From NCBI GenBank assembly GCA_024689365.1, contig JAILDQ010000212.1, forward strand, positions 1-35,786: a stretch of DNA of 35,786 nucleotides. The letters run 5' to 3'. This DNA comes from Treponema sp. Its GTDB lineage: Bacteria > Spirochaetota > Spirochaetia > Treponematales > Treponemataceae. The position numbers and the translations under genes were made by a program. The notes below the pieces were generated by a model, which had not been told where the DNA came from, ran no database searches, and worked only from the letters and a program-made list of their open reading frames with translations. Below are positions 29,362-35,786 of the stretch, in pieces. Position 1 is the first letter of the stretch, and each line of letters starts with the position of its first letter.

Positions 29362-30534
29362 ATGAAAGAACTTGAACTTAAATACGGATGCAATCCAAAC
29401 CAAAAGCCCGCTCGGGTTTTCGTTGAGTCTGGCGATTTGCCTATAACTGTTGTGAACGGCCGTCCTGGCTACATCAATTTGCTTGACGCCTTGAACGGCT
29501 GGCAGCTTGTAAAGGAATTAAAGGAAGCCACTGGACTTCCAGCCGCCGCTTCATTCAAGCACGTTTCACCGGCAGGCGCCGCTGTAGGGCTTCCTCTTAG
29601 CGACACTCTCAAAGAGATTTACTTTACCGACGACGTTGAGCTTACGCCTCTTGCCTCTGCCTATGCCCGCGCTCGCGGCGCCGACAGAATGTCAAGCTTT
29701 GGAGACTTCATTTCCCTTAGCGACAAATGCGACAAGGCCACCGCGCTTTTGATTAAAAAAGAAGTTTCTGACGGAATCATCGCGCCAGGCTATGACGACG
29801 ACGCTTTGGAAATTTTAAAGGCCAAGAAAAAGGGCGGTTATTGCGTGATTCAAATTGACCCAAATTATCTTCCGCCTGAGCTTGAAAAAAAGCAAGTTTT
29901 TGGAGTCACCTTTGAGCAGGGCCACAACTTCATCAAGTTGGACGAAGAATGCTTGAAGAACGTTGTCACAAAGAAAAAGGATTTTACAAGCGAGCAAAAG
30001 CGCGACTTGATTATTTCTTTGATTGTGTTGAAGTACACCCAGTCAAACAGCGTTTGCTACGTAAAGGACGGACAGGCGATTGGAATCGGCGCGGGCCAGC
30101 AAAGCCGCGTTCACTGCACGCGCTTGGCGGGCGACAAGGCTGACAAGTGGTGGCTAAGGCAAAGCCCGAAAGTTTTGGGCCTTAAATTTGTTCCAAACAT
30201 TAAGAGAGCCGACCGCGACAACGCGATTGACGTTTACACCGGAAACGAGTATATGGACGTTCTTGCCGAAGGAAAATGGCAGAACATTTTTGCCGAAAAG
30301 CCCAGCGTCTTTACCGAGCAAGAAAAGGCTGAATGGATTTCAAAAAATAAAGACGTCGCTGTTGGAAGCGACGCCTTCTTTCCCTTTAGCGACAACGTTG
30401 AGCGAGCCTATAAGAGCGGCGTGAATGTAATCGCGCAGCCAGGCGGCTCTGTTCGCGACGACGCGGTGATTGATTCCTGCGACGACCACGGAATTGCCAT
30501 GGCCTTTACAGGAATCCGTTTGTTCCACCACTAA
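29362..30534 (+). CDS. Standalone AICAR transformylase (PurH C-terminal type)
   Basis: A 390-residue protein equal to the formyltransferase half of PurH. It starts LELKYGCNPNQKPARVF, then VNGRPGYINLLDALNGWQLV, AAASFKHVSPAGAAVG (the catalytic Lys-His region), ARGADRMSSFGDFISLSD, IGIGAGQQSRVHCTRLAGDK, and ends in DAFFPFSDNVERAYKSGV and QPGGSVRDD. It transfers formyl from 10-formyl-THF to AICAR in purine synthesis. The IMP cyclohydrolase domain that normally precedes it is absent, so another protein must close the ring. The start at 29362 is preferred to 29326 because the promoter -35 lies there. No Shine-Dalgarno. Confidence 0.9.
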   Translation: MKELELKYGCNPNQKPARVFVESGDLPITVVNGRPGYINLLDALNGWQLVKELKEATGLPAAASFKHVSPAGAAVGLPLSDTLKEIYFTDDVELTPLASAYARARGADRMSSFGDFISLSDKCDKATALLIKKEVSDGIIAPGYDDDALEILKAKKKGGYCVIQIDPNYLPPELEKKQVFGVTFEQGHNFIKLDEECLKNVVTKKKDFTSEQKRDLIISLIVLKYTQSNSVCYVKDGQAIGIGAGQQSRVHCTRLAGDKADKWWLRQSPKVLGLKFVPNIKRADRDNAIDVYTGNEYMDVLAEGKWQNIFAEKPSVFTEQEKAEWISKNKDVAVGSDAFFPFSDNVERAYKSGVNVIAQPGGSVRDDAVIDSCDDHGIAMAFTGIRLFHH

Positions 30535-30558
30535 TCGTTTTGGCTTTTTGTCTGGCGA

Positions 30559-31143
30559 CTATTCTTCTTTGTTGCCGGACAAAAAGTTGTTGAGCGCGTT
30601 TGTCAATCCTTGCGCTCCTTCTTGAATCTTTCCAGTGACAGTGTTTGTAGTTTCGTTAACTTTTTCGTCAACCTTTGATTTTGCCGTGTCCTTAACATTG
30701 TTGGCGGCTGTGTTGACCGAGTCCTTTACGGAATTGACTGCGTTTGAGCCGGTTTCTTTTAGGGCTCCTCCAATGCTGTTGGCGGCGTCGCCCAACGCCT
30801 TGCCTGTTTGGCTTGCTTTTTCAGATCCGTTTTTAACAGCGGTTGAAGAAGCGGCGGCAGCCTTGATTTTTGCGTAGGCTGAATTGTAGCGGCCCGTAAG
30901 GCGCCAATCGCTAAAGCGCTGGGTTGTTGTAAGCGTGACTGTTTTTCTCAACGCGTCGATTTCAACTTTTTGAGCCGCGATTGAAGCCGCTTTTGAACCG
31001 TCTTTGTTTTTGGCGCAAGCTTCGGCGCTTGTTACAAGAGTCGTAAATTTGGAAAGATAATTCGCCGCGGCGCTGTCGGCAAAAGCCAAGGCTCCAAATG
31101 CCAAGATTGCAAACACTGTCGCGATTTTTTTTAGATTTTTCAT
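30559..31143 (-). CDS. Exported LEA/apolipoprotein-like helical protein
   Basis: A 194-residue protein with a clear signal peptide (MKNLKKIATVFAILAFGALAFA, cleavage near ADS). The first half of the mature protein is helical around a conserved-looking RFSDWRLTGRYN. The second half (about 110-180) is made of roughly 11-residue amphipathic repeats rich in Ala, Asn, Thr, Lys and Val (such as SVKDSVNTAANNVKDTAKSK), typical of LEA-like or apolipoprotein-like sequences that fold on membranes or on drying. No family can be named. The start is ATG 31143, 7 bases after AAGGAG; a TTG two codons upstream overlaps the site. It is a single gene converging on purH. Confidence 0.72.
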   Translation of the reverse strand: MKNLKKIATVFAILAFGALAFADSAAANYLSKFTTLVTSAEACAKNKDGSKAASIAAQKVEIDALRKTVTLTTTQRFSDWRLTGRYNSAYAKIKAAAASSTAVKNGSEKASQTGKALGDAANSIGGALKETGSNAVNSVKDSVNTAANNVKDTAKSKVDEKVNETTNTVTGKIQEGAQGLTNALNNFLSGNKEE

Positions 31144-31278
31144 AGACAAACTCCTTGCTGAAAAATTATTTCAGTATTATTGCGCTTTTATAAAAGAATT
31201 TCAATTGAAAAAATCAAAAGACTTTTCTGTGAACGAAAGCTTGCAAAAATTGCTGGATGCGCGAGGGTGGGTGGAGAC

Positions 31279-31310
31279 AAAAAAAATCAGCCTGAAAGTT
31301 TTCAGGCTGA
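31279..31310 (-). terminator. Rho-independent terminator of the ABC operon
   Basis: TCAGCCTGAAA-GT-TTTCAGGCTGA (31287-31310) is a perfect 11-base-pair stem, followed on the minus strand by eight T. Its right arm is repeated at about 31330-31342. Confidence 0.88.
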
Positions 31311-31348
31311 CGTGGTTGCTTGAAAGTTTTTTCAGGCTGACGAAAATG

Positions 31349-31927
31349 TTATATTTCTTTTTGCTCGGAACTTTTGTCCTCGGGCTTGCTTTCGGCCGCT
31401 TCCTCTTCTTTTGGGGGAGTTGGCTTTAGGGATTCCAAATCAAATTCCCAAGTGGAGCGAAGCCTTCCGCTGGCCAAGAAAATTTCTTTTTTGCCTTCGA
31501 CTTGAATGTAAGACTGGCTTCCGCTTGAACTGTCTTTTCCTATTGAAAACGAAATCAAGTTTTTGTCCTTTTCTTTCGCTTGAACGACAATCGCCTTGTC
31601 AAGGCCGTAGCGCTCCAAAGAGGCTTCTGACGCAGATTTGCTTGTTACGCCCAAAGTCTTCAAGGGAGTGAAAGATTTTTGCAAGGCGGCGACTTTGTTC
31701 GAGTCTAGCGCCTCGCCGCCGCAAAACCATGTGTCTCCGTTTTTTTGCAAAACAATTTTGTTGCCTGAATTTTCGATTGAGATAAAGTCGGGCTCGCCCT
31801 TGAACTTGAATGTCTTTTGCGGCGACTTCAAGCCAAGCAAAAATTGAACGACGCAAATGACCGCAAGCGCCGCGGCGACGCAAGCCAATATTTTAGTTCG
31901 TTTGGAAATCTTAAAATCAACGTTCAT
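31349..31927 (-). CDS. DUF4340-type membrane-anchored protein of the ABC operon
   Basis: A 192-residue protein with one N-terminal membrane helix (about 10-30, ILACVAAALAVICVVQFLLGL) and a beta-rich outer domain with the DUF4340 pattern: ISIENSGNKIVLQKNGDTWFC, then SLERYGLDKAIVVQA and the ending WEFDLESLKP. The last 25 residues are Glu/Lys/Pro-rich. DUF4340 genes are common next to GldG-type ABC components, as here. The start at 31927 is preferred because AAGGA is then 8 bases upstream; an ATG at 31936, overlapping the upstream stop codon, is the alternative. The transcript ends in the 31287-31310 terminator. Confidence 0.78.
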   Translation of the reverse strand: MNVDFKISKRTKILACVAAALAVICVVQFLLGLKSPQKTFKFKGEPDFISIENSGNKIVLQKNGDTWFCGGEALDSNKVAALQKSFTPLKTLGVTSKSASEASLERYGLDKAIVVQAKEKDKNLISFSIGKDSSSGSQSYIQVEGKKEIFLASGRLRSTWEFDLESLKPTPPKEEEAAESKPEDKSSEQKEI

Positions 31928-31928
31928 T

Positions 31929-34733
31929 TTATTCATCCTTCTTTGCAGCTTTTGAATTTTTTTGAATCTCGCGCTCGTCGTTTGGATTGTACTTTGCGCG
32001 AATCTCGCTTCTTCTTACGCTTCTAAGGCGCCAAACAAGCAAGCCTGAAAGCGCCACTAATATGGCAAGGCCAAATTGGTTGAAGAGCTTGAAAATTGTT
32101 GCGAGAGCGGCGTTTTTGTTTTCAATCAAGTTTCCTGAAACGCCCTTTGTTCGCATCTCGCAGTAATCTTCTTCGCCGTTCAAGTAGTCAACGCTGTTTC
32201 GCATGAAGTAAGACATCGGCTCTCTTCCGCCTTCGTCAATCAATTGCTGTGTAGTCACTTGCGAAGAGTTTATCAAAATGATTTTGGCGTTTTGAATTCC
32301 CTTGTCCAAATATTCGCTCGCGCTGATGGCGTCAGTTTTGGCGCCTTCTTCAAGTCCTTCTTTGGATTCGCTTTCGTCTTTTTCTTCAGGAATGCCGGCA
32401 AAGGCGCTCTTGAATTTTCCTTCGACCAAAACGGCAAGGTTTTTCTGGCTCATCGTTGACCTGTCTTCCGGCGGAAGAATGTATCCTGGATACAAGATTA
32501 TGTTTTCGCTTACTGTCCAAGCTTCGTCTGACGAACGGGCCAAAACTGTTGTCTTTGCCTCTTTGTTCTTTTGCGCTTCGCTGATGTCGATTGAACCGTT
32601 CTGCAAGAAAATCATTTGCGGAATGTATTTTGTTATCGGATTCTTTTTGTCAAGCTGTTTTTGCGCAAGAAGGGGAGCCCAATTCATTTTCATCGCGTTG
32701 GCGCGTCCCTGGTTTTGAATGAAACAATTTTCGTCCATTACAAAATTCGCTTCGGGAACAATTCCATAAGAAGAAAGAATTTTCTCAAGGCCTGTTTCAG
32801 GTTTTGAATATGATGGCATCGAGGAACCGCCGCCAGACTCTTGAAGCGAGTCCAAGCAGAACAAAACGTTTCCGCCCTTCATTATGAATTGGTCAAGCTT
32901 TCTGAGCTCCTTGTCGCTGAACTTTGTTTTTGGTCCGTTAACAATCGCGCACTTTATGTTAAGGGGAATGTCGTCTTGGCTAAGATTGATTTCCTTGAAA
33001 GTGTAAATGTCGTTCAAAACGTTTCTGAAAGTTTCAGCGGTGAGTTGGTTTTGGCTGTAAGGATTTCCGTTCAAGGCAAGCTCGTCGTGGCCTGTGATGT
33101 AGGCGATTTCGACTGTTCTTGCAAGAAGGCTTTCTATTGAAGATGAAACGCTTTCTTGCAAATTGTCGGCGCCTGCCAAACGCCAGCCAAAAAAGTTTTG
33201 AAGCTTTAAAGGAATGTTTCTGAATTCTCCGTCCAATTCCAAAACAAGGCCCAAGGCTGTGACTTTCTTTTCTTGCGTGTTCGGGTCGTCGTAGTTTACG
33301 GTTTGAATTCCGTACTTTTCGCCAAGGGCGAGCGCTTCTTGTCCAACGGCGTTTTTAACGACAAAGTTTATTTGGCCGTTGTATTTTTTGTTCAATTCGC
33401 TTGCGGTGTTTTTTACGTGGTCTTCAATTTTGTCCAAGCCGGCGATTCCAAAATCCTTTAATTCGCTTGCGGGATACAAAATCAAGTTGAGGCCGCCGTT
33501 CAAAGCCGCCAATGCGTCGTTGGTGGAAATCATTTTTGACATCGCTGTTGTCAATGTGTATTCCAAGCCCGCGGTTGAATTGATTGAGTCAAAGGTCTTT
33601 ACGTTGTCGCCGTAAACAATCGCGGCGCTCATCCAAACCGCTTTGGCGCTCACTTCCGTCGTCTCCACTTTTTGAACTTGCGTTTGTGAAAGTCCGTATG
33701 AGTTTGCCGCTTCTTGGCTTTCCTCTTTGTTCATGTCGTAGAATTTGTAGTTGAAATTTTTGTTGCCCGCGTTTTTATATTCAAGCAAAATGTCGCGAAG
33801 GTATTGGTCTACGTTGTTGTAAGGAGCCGGCAAGTCGCTTGAAAAGAAAACGTTCACGTTAAGGGGCTCTTGCAAATTCTGGACCAATTCCTTGCTGGCC
33901 TTTGAAAGCGAGAACATTTTTTGCTCTGTCAAGTCGCATCTAAAGAAAGCCTTGCTTCCAGCCATGTTCGCAAGAATCAAAATTACGATTGACAAAATCA
34001 AGTCAACGGAATTTTCTTTTGTCCAATTTATGACGAATCTCTTGATTGTAAAAAGCAAGAAAATCGCGGTCAAGGCGACAAAGTAAAGAATGTCCCTTGA
34101 ATCAACGATTCCTCTGGCGATGGCCTGAAAGTGCGTGGAAACGCTCAGCCAAGAAAGAAAGCGGACCAAGGGCGACGGAAGGAAAACCAAAACGCCGCCC
34201 ATAAGGGTCAGCGTAAAGCTGATGGCGAGCGCGGTGAAAAAAGCGATGATTTGGTTCTTTGTCGCGGCGCTCGAAAAAATTCCAATCGCTGAATACGTGG
34301 CGCACAAAAAGAGCGCTCCGATGTAGCCGCCCAAAAGAGGGCCCGCGTCCGGCTTTCCAAAAACAAGGCAAGTGATTGCGTAAAAAAGCGTCGGCAAAAG
34401 CATCGCCGCGCTTGTGATGAAAGCCGCCAAATACTTTCCGATTGTGACTTGCGCTTCCGTTACGGGAAGAGTCATCAAAGTTTCAAAACTTCCTGACCGC
34501 AATTCCTCGCTAAAAAGCCGCATCGTCAGCGCCGGTATAAAAAGGCTCAAGAGAATTGGAAGCAAGCCAAAGAAATTTCTTAAGTCAGCCCTTCCGTTCA
34601 AAAAGAAAGTTGAAAAGAAAAGGATTCCCGAAAAAATCAAGAAAAGGCCCGTAACGATATAGGCCGCCGGATTTGTAAAATAAGCGCAAAGCTCGCGCCT
34701 TGTTATGATAAAAATTGAATTTTGCTTTTTCAT
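31929..34733 (-). CDS. Fused GldF-GldG type ABC transporter permease and auxiliary domain
   Basis: A 934-residue protein. Residues 1-235 are an ABC-2 permease with six membrane helices and the pattern LRSGSFETLMTLPVTEAQVTIGKYLAAF, typical of GldF-like permeases. From about 255 on comes a GldG-like (ABC_transp_aux) protein: a membrane anchor, CDLTEQKMFSLSKASKEL, a long periplasmic section (about 275-880) including YITGHDELALNG and GGNVLFCLDSL, and a final membrane helix at about 888-908. GldF and GldG are separate in Bacteroidetes gliding bacteria; the fusion is seen in other phyla. Substrate unknown. It starts 1 base after the gldA-like stop (TAAGATG) and has a 934-residue length with no interruption. 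Confidence 0.88.
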   Translation of the reverse strand: MKKQNSIFIITRRELCAYFTNPAAYIVTGLFLIFSGILFFSTFFLNGRADLRNFFGLLPILLSLFIPALTMRLFSEELRSGSFETLMTLPVTEAQVTIGKYLAAFITSAAMLLPTLFYAITCLVFGKPDAGPLLGGYIGALFLCATYSAIGIFSSAATKNQIIAFFTALAISFTLTLMGGVLVFLPSPLVRFLSWLSVSTHFQAIARGIVDSRDILYFVALTAIFLLFTIKRFVINWTKENSVDLILSIVILILANMAGSKAFFRCDLTEQKMFSLSKASKELVQNLQEPLNVNVFFSSDLPAPYNNVDQYLRDILLEYKNAGNKNFNYKFYDMNKEESQEAANSYGLSQTQVQKVETTEVSAKAVWMSAAIVYGDNVKTFDSINSTAGLEYTLTTAMSKMISTNDALAALNGGLNLILYPASELKDFGIAGLDKIEDHVKNTASELNKKYNGQINFVVKNAVGQEALALGEKYGIQTVNYDDPNTQEKKVTALGLVLELDGEFRNIPLKLQNFFGWRLAGADNLQESVSSSIESLLARTVEIAYITGHDELALNGNPYSQNQLTAETFRNVLNDIYTFKEINLSQDDIPLNIKCAIVNGPKTKFSDKELRKLDQFIMKGGNVLFCLDSLQESGGGSSMPSYSKPETGLEKILSSYGIVPEANFVMDENCFIQNQGRANAMKMNWAPLLAQKQLDKKNPITKYIPQMIFLQNGSIDISEAQKNKEAKTTVLARSSDEAWTVSENIILYPGYILPPEDRSTMSQKNLAVLVEGKFKSAFAGIPEEKDESESKEGLEEGAKTDAISASEYLDKGIQNAKIILINSSQVTTQQLIDEGGREPMSYFMRNSVDYLNGEEDYCEMRTKGVSGNLIENKNAALATIFKLFNQFGLAILVALSGLLVWRLRSVRRSEIRAKYNPNDEREIQKNSKAAKKDE

Positions 34734-34734
34734 C

Positions 34735-35685
34735 TTATTTTTCTTCCTTGCCTTGCGTCAACGTGTGGAAGACGTCTTCAAGGCTGTTTTTCTGAACGCC
34801 CATTTCGTAGATTGTCCAAGAGTTTTTGACGGCGGCCTGGAAAATCTCTTTTCTGGCCTCAACTCCTTCCTGCACTGAAAGGCGAACCGAGCAAAGCTTT
34901 CGTTCGCCCTTGATTTTTTCGCATTCCGTTTTGGCAAGTCCAGAAACTCCTTCAATCTTGGAAAGCGCTTTTTGAACGTCGGTGAAATTCGCGCCGCCGA
35001 GGGTCAAGTTTAGGGCGATGGAATTTCCAAAGCGCTCCCTAAGCTCGTTGGTCGGGCTGTCGGCCACCAATTTTCCTTTTGAAATGATGATTACGCGCGG
35101 ACAAAGGGTTTCAACCTCGCCCAAAATGTGGGTGGAAATTATTACGGTTCTTGTCTTTCCGATTTCTTTTATGAGGGCTCGCACGTCTTCGATTTGGTTC
35201 GGGTCAAGGCCGCTGGTCGGTTCGTCCAAAACCAAAATCTCAGGGTCGTTCATAAGCGCGTGGGCCAAGCCGACTCTTTGCCTGTAGCCGCGGGAAAGTT
35301 CCGAAATGTTTTTGTGCATTACTTCCTTTAAGCCGCAAGTTTGGCAGAGAAGGGGAACTTTTTGACTAGCGTCAACGTTTTGCATTTGGGCAACATAGTT
35401 CAAATAATCTTCAACTATCATGTCCGAGTACAAGGGCGCGCTTTCTGGCATGTAACCGATTTTGCTTTTCGCTTCCACCGGATTTTCGCTGATGTCCTTG
35501 CCGTCAATAATTACGCTTCCTGAGCTCGCTCCCAAAAAGCCGCAAATCATGCGCATGGTCGTTGTTTTGCCCGCGCCGTTTGGTCCAAGCAAGCCTACAA
35601 TTTGTCCTGTGGGAATTGAAAAGCTTACGTCGTCAACAGCCCGAAAGCTTCCGAACTGGCGCGAAAGGTGAGACACTTCAATCAT
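34735..35685 (-). CDS. GldA-type ABC transporter ATP-binding protein
   Basis: A 316-residue ATPase. Walker A is GPNGAGKTT (34-42), the Q-loop region is IGYMPESAPLY, the signature is LSRGYRQRVGLA (about 128-139; the usual SGG is SRG), Walker B is ILVLDEPTSGLD (about 150-161), and the H-loop is STHIL. The C-terminal 90 residues form the extra domain seen in GldA/DrrA-like ATPases. It pairs with the downstream GldF-GldG permease. The Shine-Dalgarno GGAG lies 10 bases upstream and a sigma-70-type promoter at 35719-35747. The likely role is export or envelope remodelling, not gliding. Confidence 0.92.
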   Translation of the reverse strand: MIEVSHLSRQFGSFRAVDDVSFSIPTGQIVGLLGPNGAGKTTTMRMICGFLGASSGSVIIDGKDISENPVEAKSKIGYMPESAPLYSDMIVEDYLNYVAQMQNVDASQKVPLLCQTCGLKEVMHKNISELSRGYRQRVGLAHALMNDPEILVLDEPTSGLDPNQIEDVRALIKEIGKTRTVIISTHILGEVETLCPRVIIISKGKLVADSPTNELRERFGNSIALNLTLGGANFTDVQKALSKIEGVSGLAKTECEKIKGERKLCSVRLSVQEGVEARKEIFQAAVKNSWTIYEMGVQKNSLEDVFHTLTQGKEEK

Positions 35686-35718
35686 TTTTTATTGCTCCAT
35701 AAGAAAAATTATGGTTCT

Positions 35719-35747
35719 ATTTTAATGCTTTTTCCCTGTGAGCGCAA
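35719..35747 (-). promoter_or_regulatory. Promoter of the ABC operon
   Basis: Minus strand TTGCGC (35747-35742), 17 bases, TAAAAT (35724-35719). The leader of about 28 bases contains GGAG. Beyond it, up to the window edge, nothing else can be called. Confidence 0.55.
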
Positions 35748-35786
35748 TATCCTTTGGATGGCGAATTTTCCGCTTGTCATCGCCAT

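Noticed and set aside
31205-31429. A plus-strand frame of 74 codons with hydrophobic end
   Set aside because: It runs through the terminator hairpin of the minus-strand operon and into its coding region, and starts with TTG without a clear Shine-Dalgarno. Its first 25 residues look protein-like, so a gene remnant cannot be fully excluded.
35711-35786. Open minus-strand frame at the right edge ending with TAA at about 35711
   Set aside because: It could be the tail of an upstream gene, but it overlaps a good promoter for the ABC operon and is too short to judge.

Overview
This window looks like a chromosomal segment from a Treponema-like spirochaete. The evidence is the mixture of gene families: the TIGR03546/TIGR03545 pair, a Bat/MoxR aerotolerance-type operon with von Willebrand A proteins, FliS/FlgN-type flagellar chaperones behind a sigma-28 promoter, an NFACT protein, and a fused GldF-GldG ABC protein. 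Gene density is high, overlaps are short, and TTG is a common leucine codon. I see no phage, insertion sequence, tRNA, rRNA or CRISPR. The species cannot be fixed from the sequence alone.

Layout. (1) 1-1100: the N-terminal two thirds or so of an NFACT (RqcH/Rqc2-like) gene running off the left edge on the minus strand. (2) 1235-5732: the TIGR03546/TIGR03545 membrane pair, then a sodium:solute symporter. (3) 5829-6984: a sigma-28 promoter driving fliS and a flgN-like gene. (4) 7001-8490: a purine permease (NCS2/AzgA) with a bidirectional terminator. (5) 8511-11466: lspA plus a small membrane protein, mntP, tcdA and a DJ-1 protein. (6) 11503-15621: a REC-STAS-REC response regulator, a soluble hybrid histidine kinase and a PHP phosphoesterase, all overlapping. 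(7) 15618-16280: a DksA/TraR zinc-finger gene and infA, divergent. (8) 24277 down to 16328, minus strand: moxR, DUF58, a BatD-like gene, batA, batB with TPRs, batD with an SH3 domain, then Smr and a membrane J-protein. (9) 24344-26914: an aminotransferase and a solute-binding lipoprotein. (10) 26917-28654, minus strand: a hypothetical gene with a sigma-28 promoter, a probable structured small RNA, and a nuclease-fold lipoprotein. (11) 28655-29361: a 700-base repeat island. (12) 29362-31143: a standalone AICAR transformylase and an exported LEA-like protein. (13) 35747 down to 31279: a GldA / GldF-GldG / DUF4340 ABC operon.

The most notable signals are not in the gene list. At least eight genes have a -10 box only 6-9 bases before the ATG and no Shine-Dalgarno. 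Six of these also have a well-spaced -35, and the pattern suggests leaderless mRNAs. Other genes in the same window have normal leaders with strong Shine-Dalgarno sites. Two near-consensus sigma-28 promoters share the same nine-T spacer tract, and one places an unknown 128-residue protein in the flagellar regulon. A 52-base dispersed repeat with two hairpins occurs three times (plus a diverged fourth copy) and shows a compensatory base-pair change between copies. A 114-base tandem repeat appears to donate the -35 box of the purH-like gene. An independent promoter-to-terminator unit of about 210 bases encodes a structured RNA of unknown kind.
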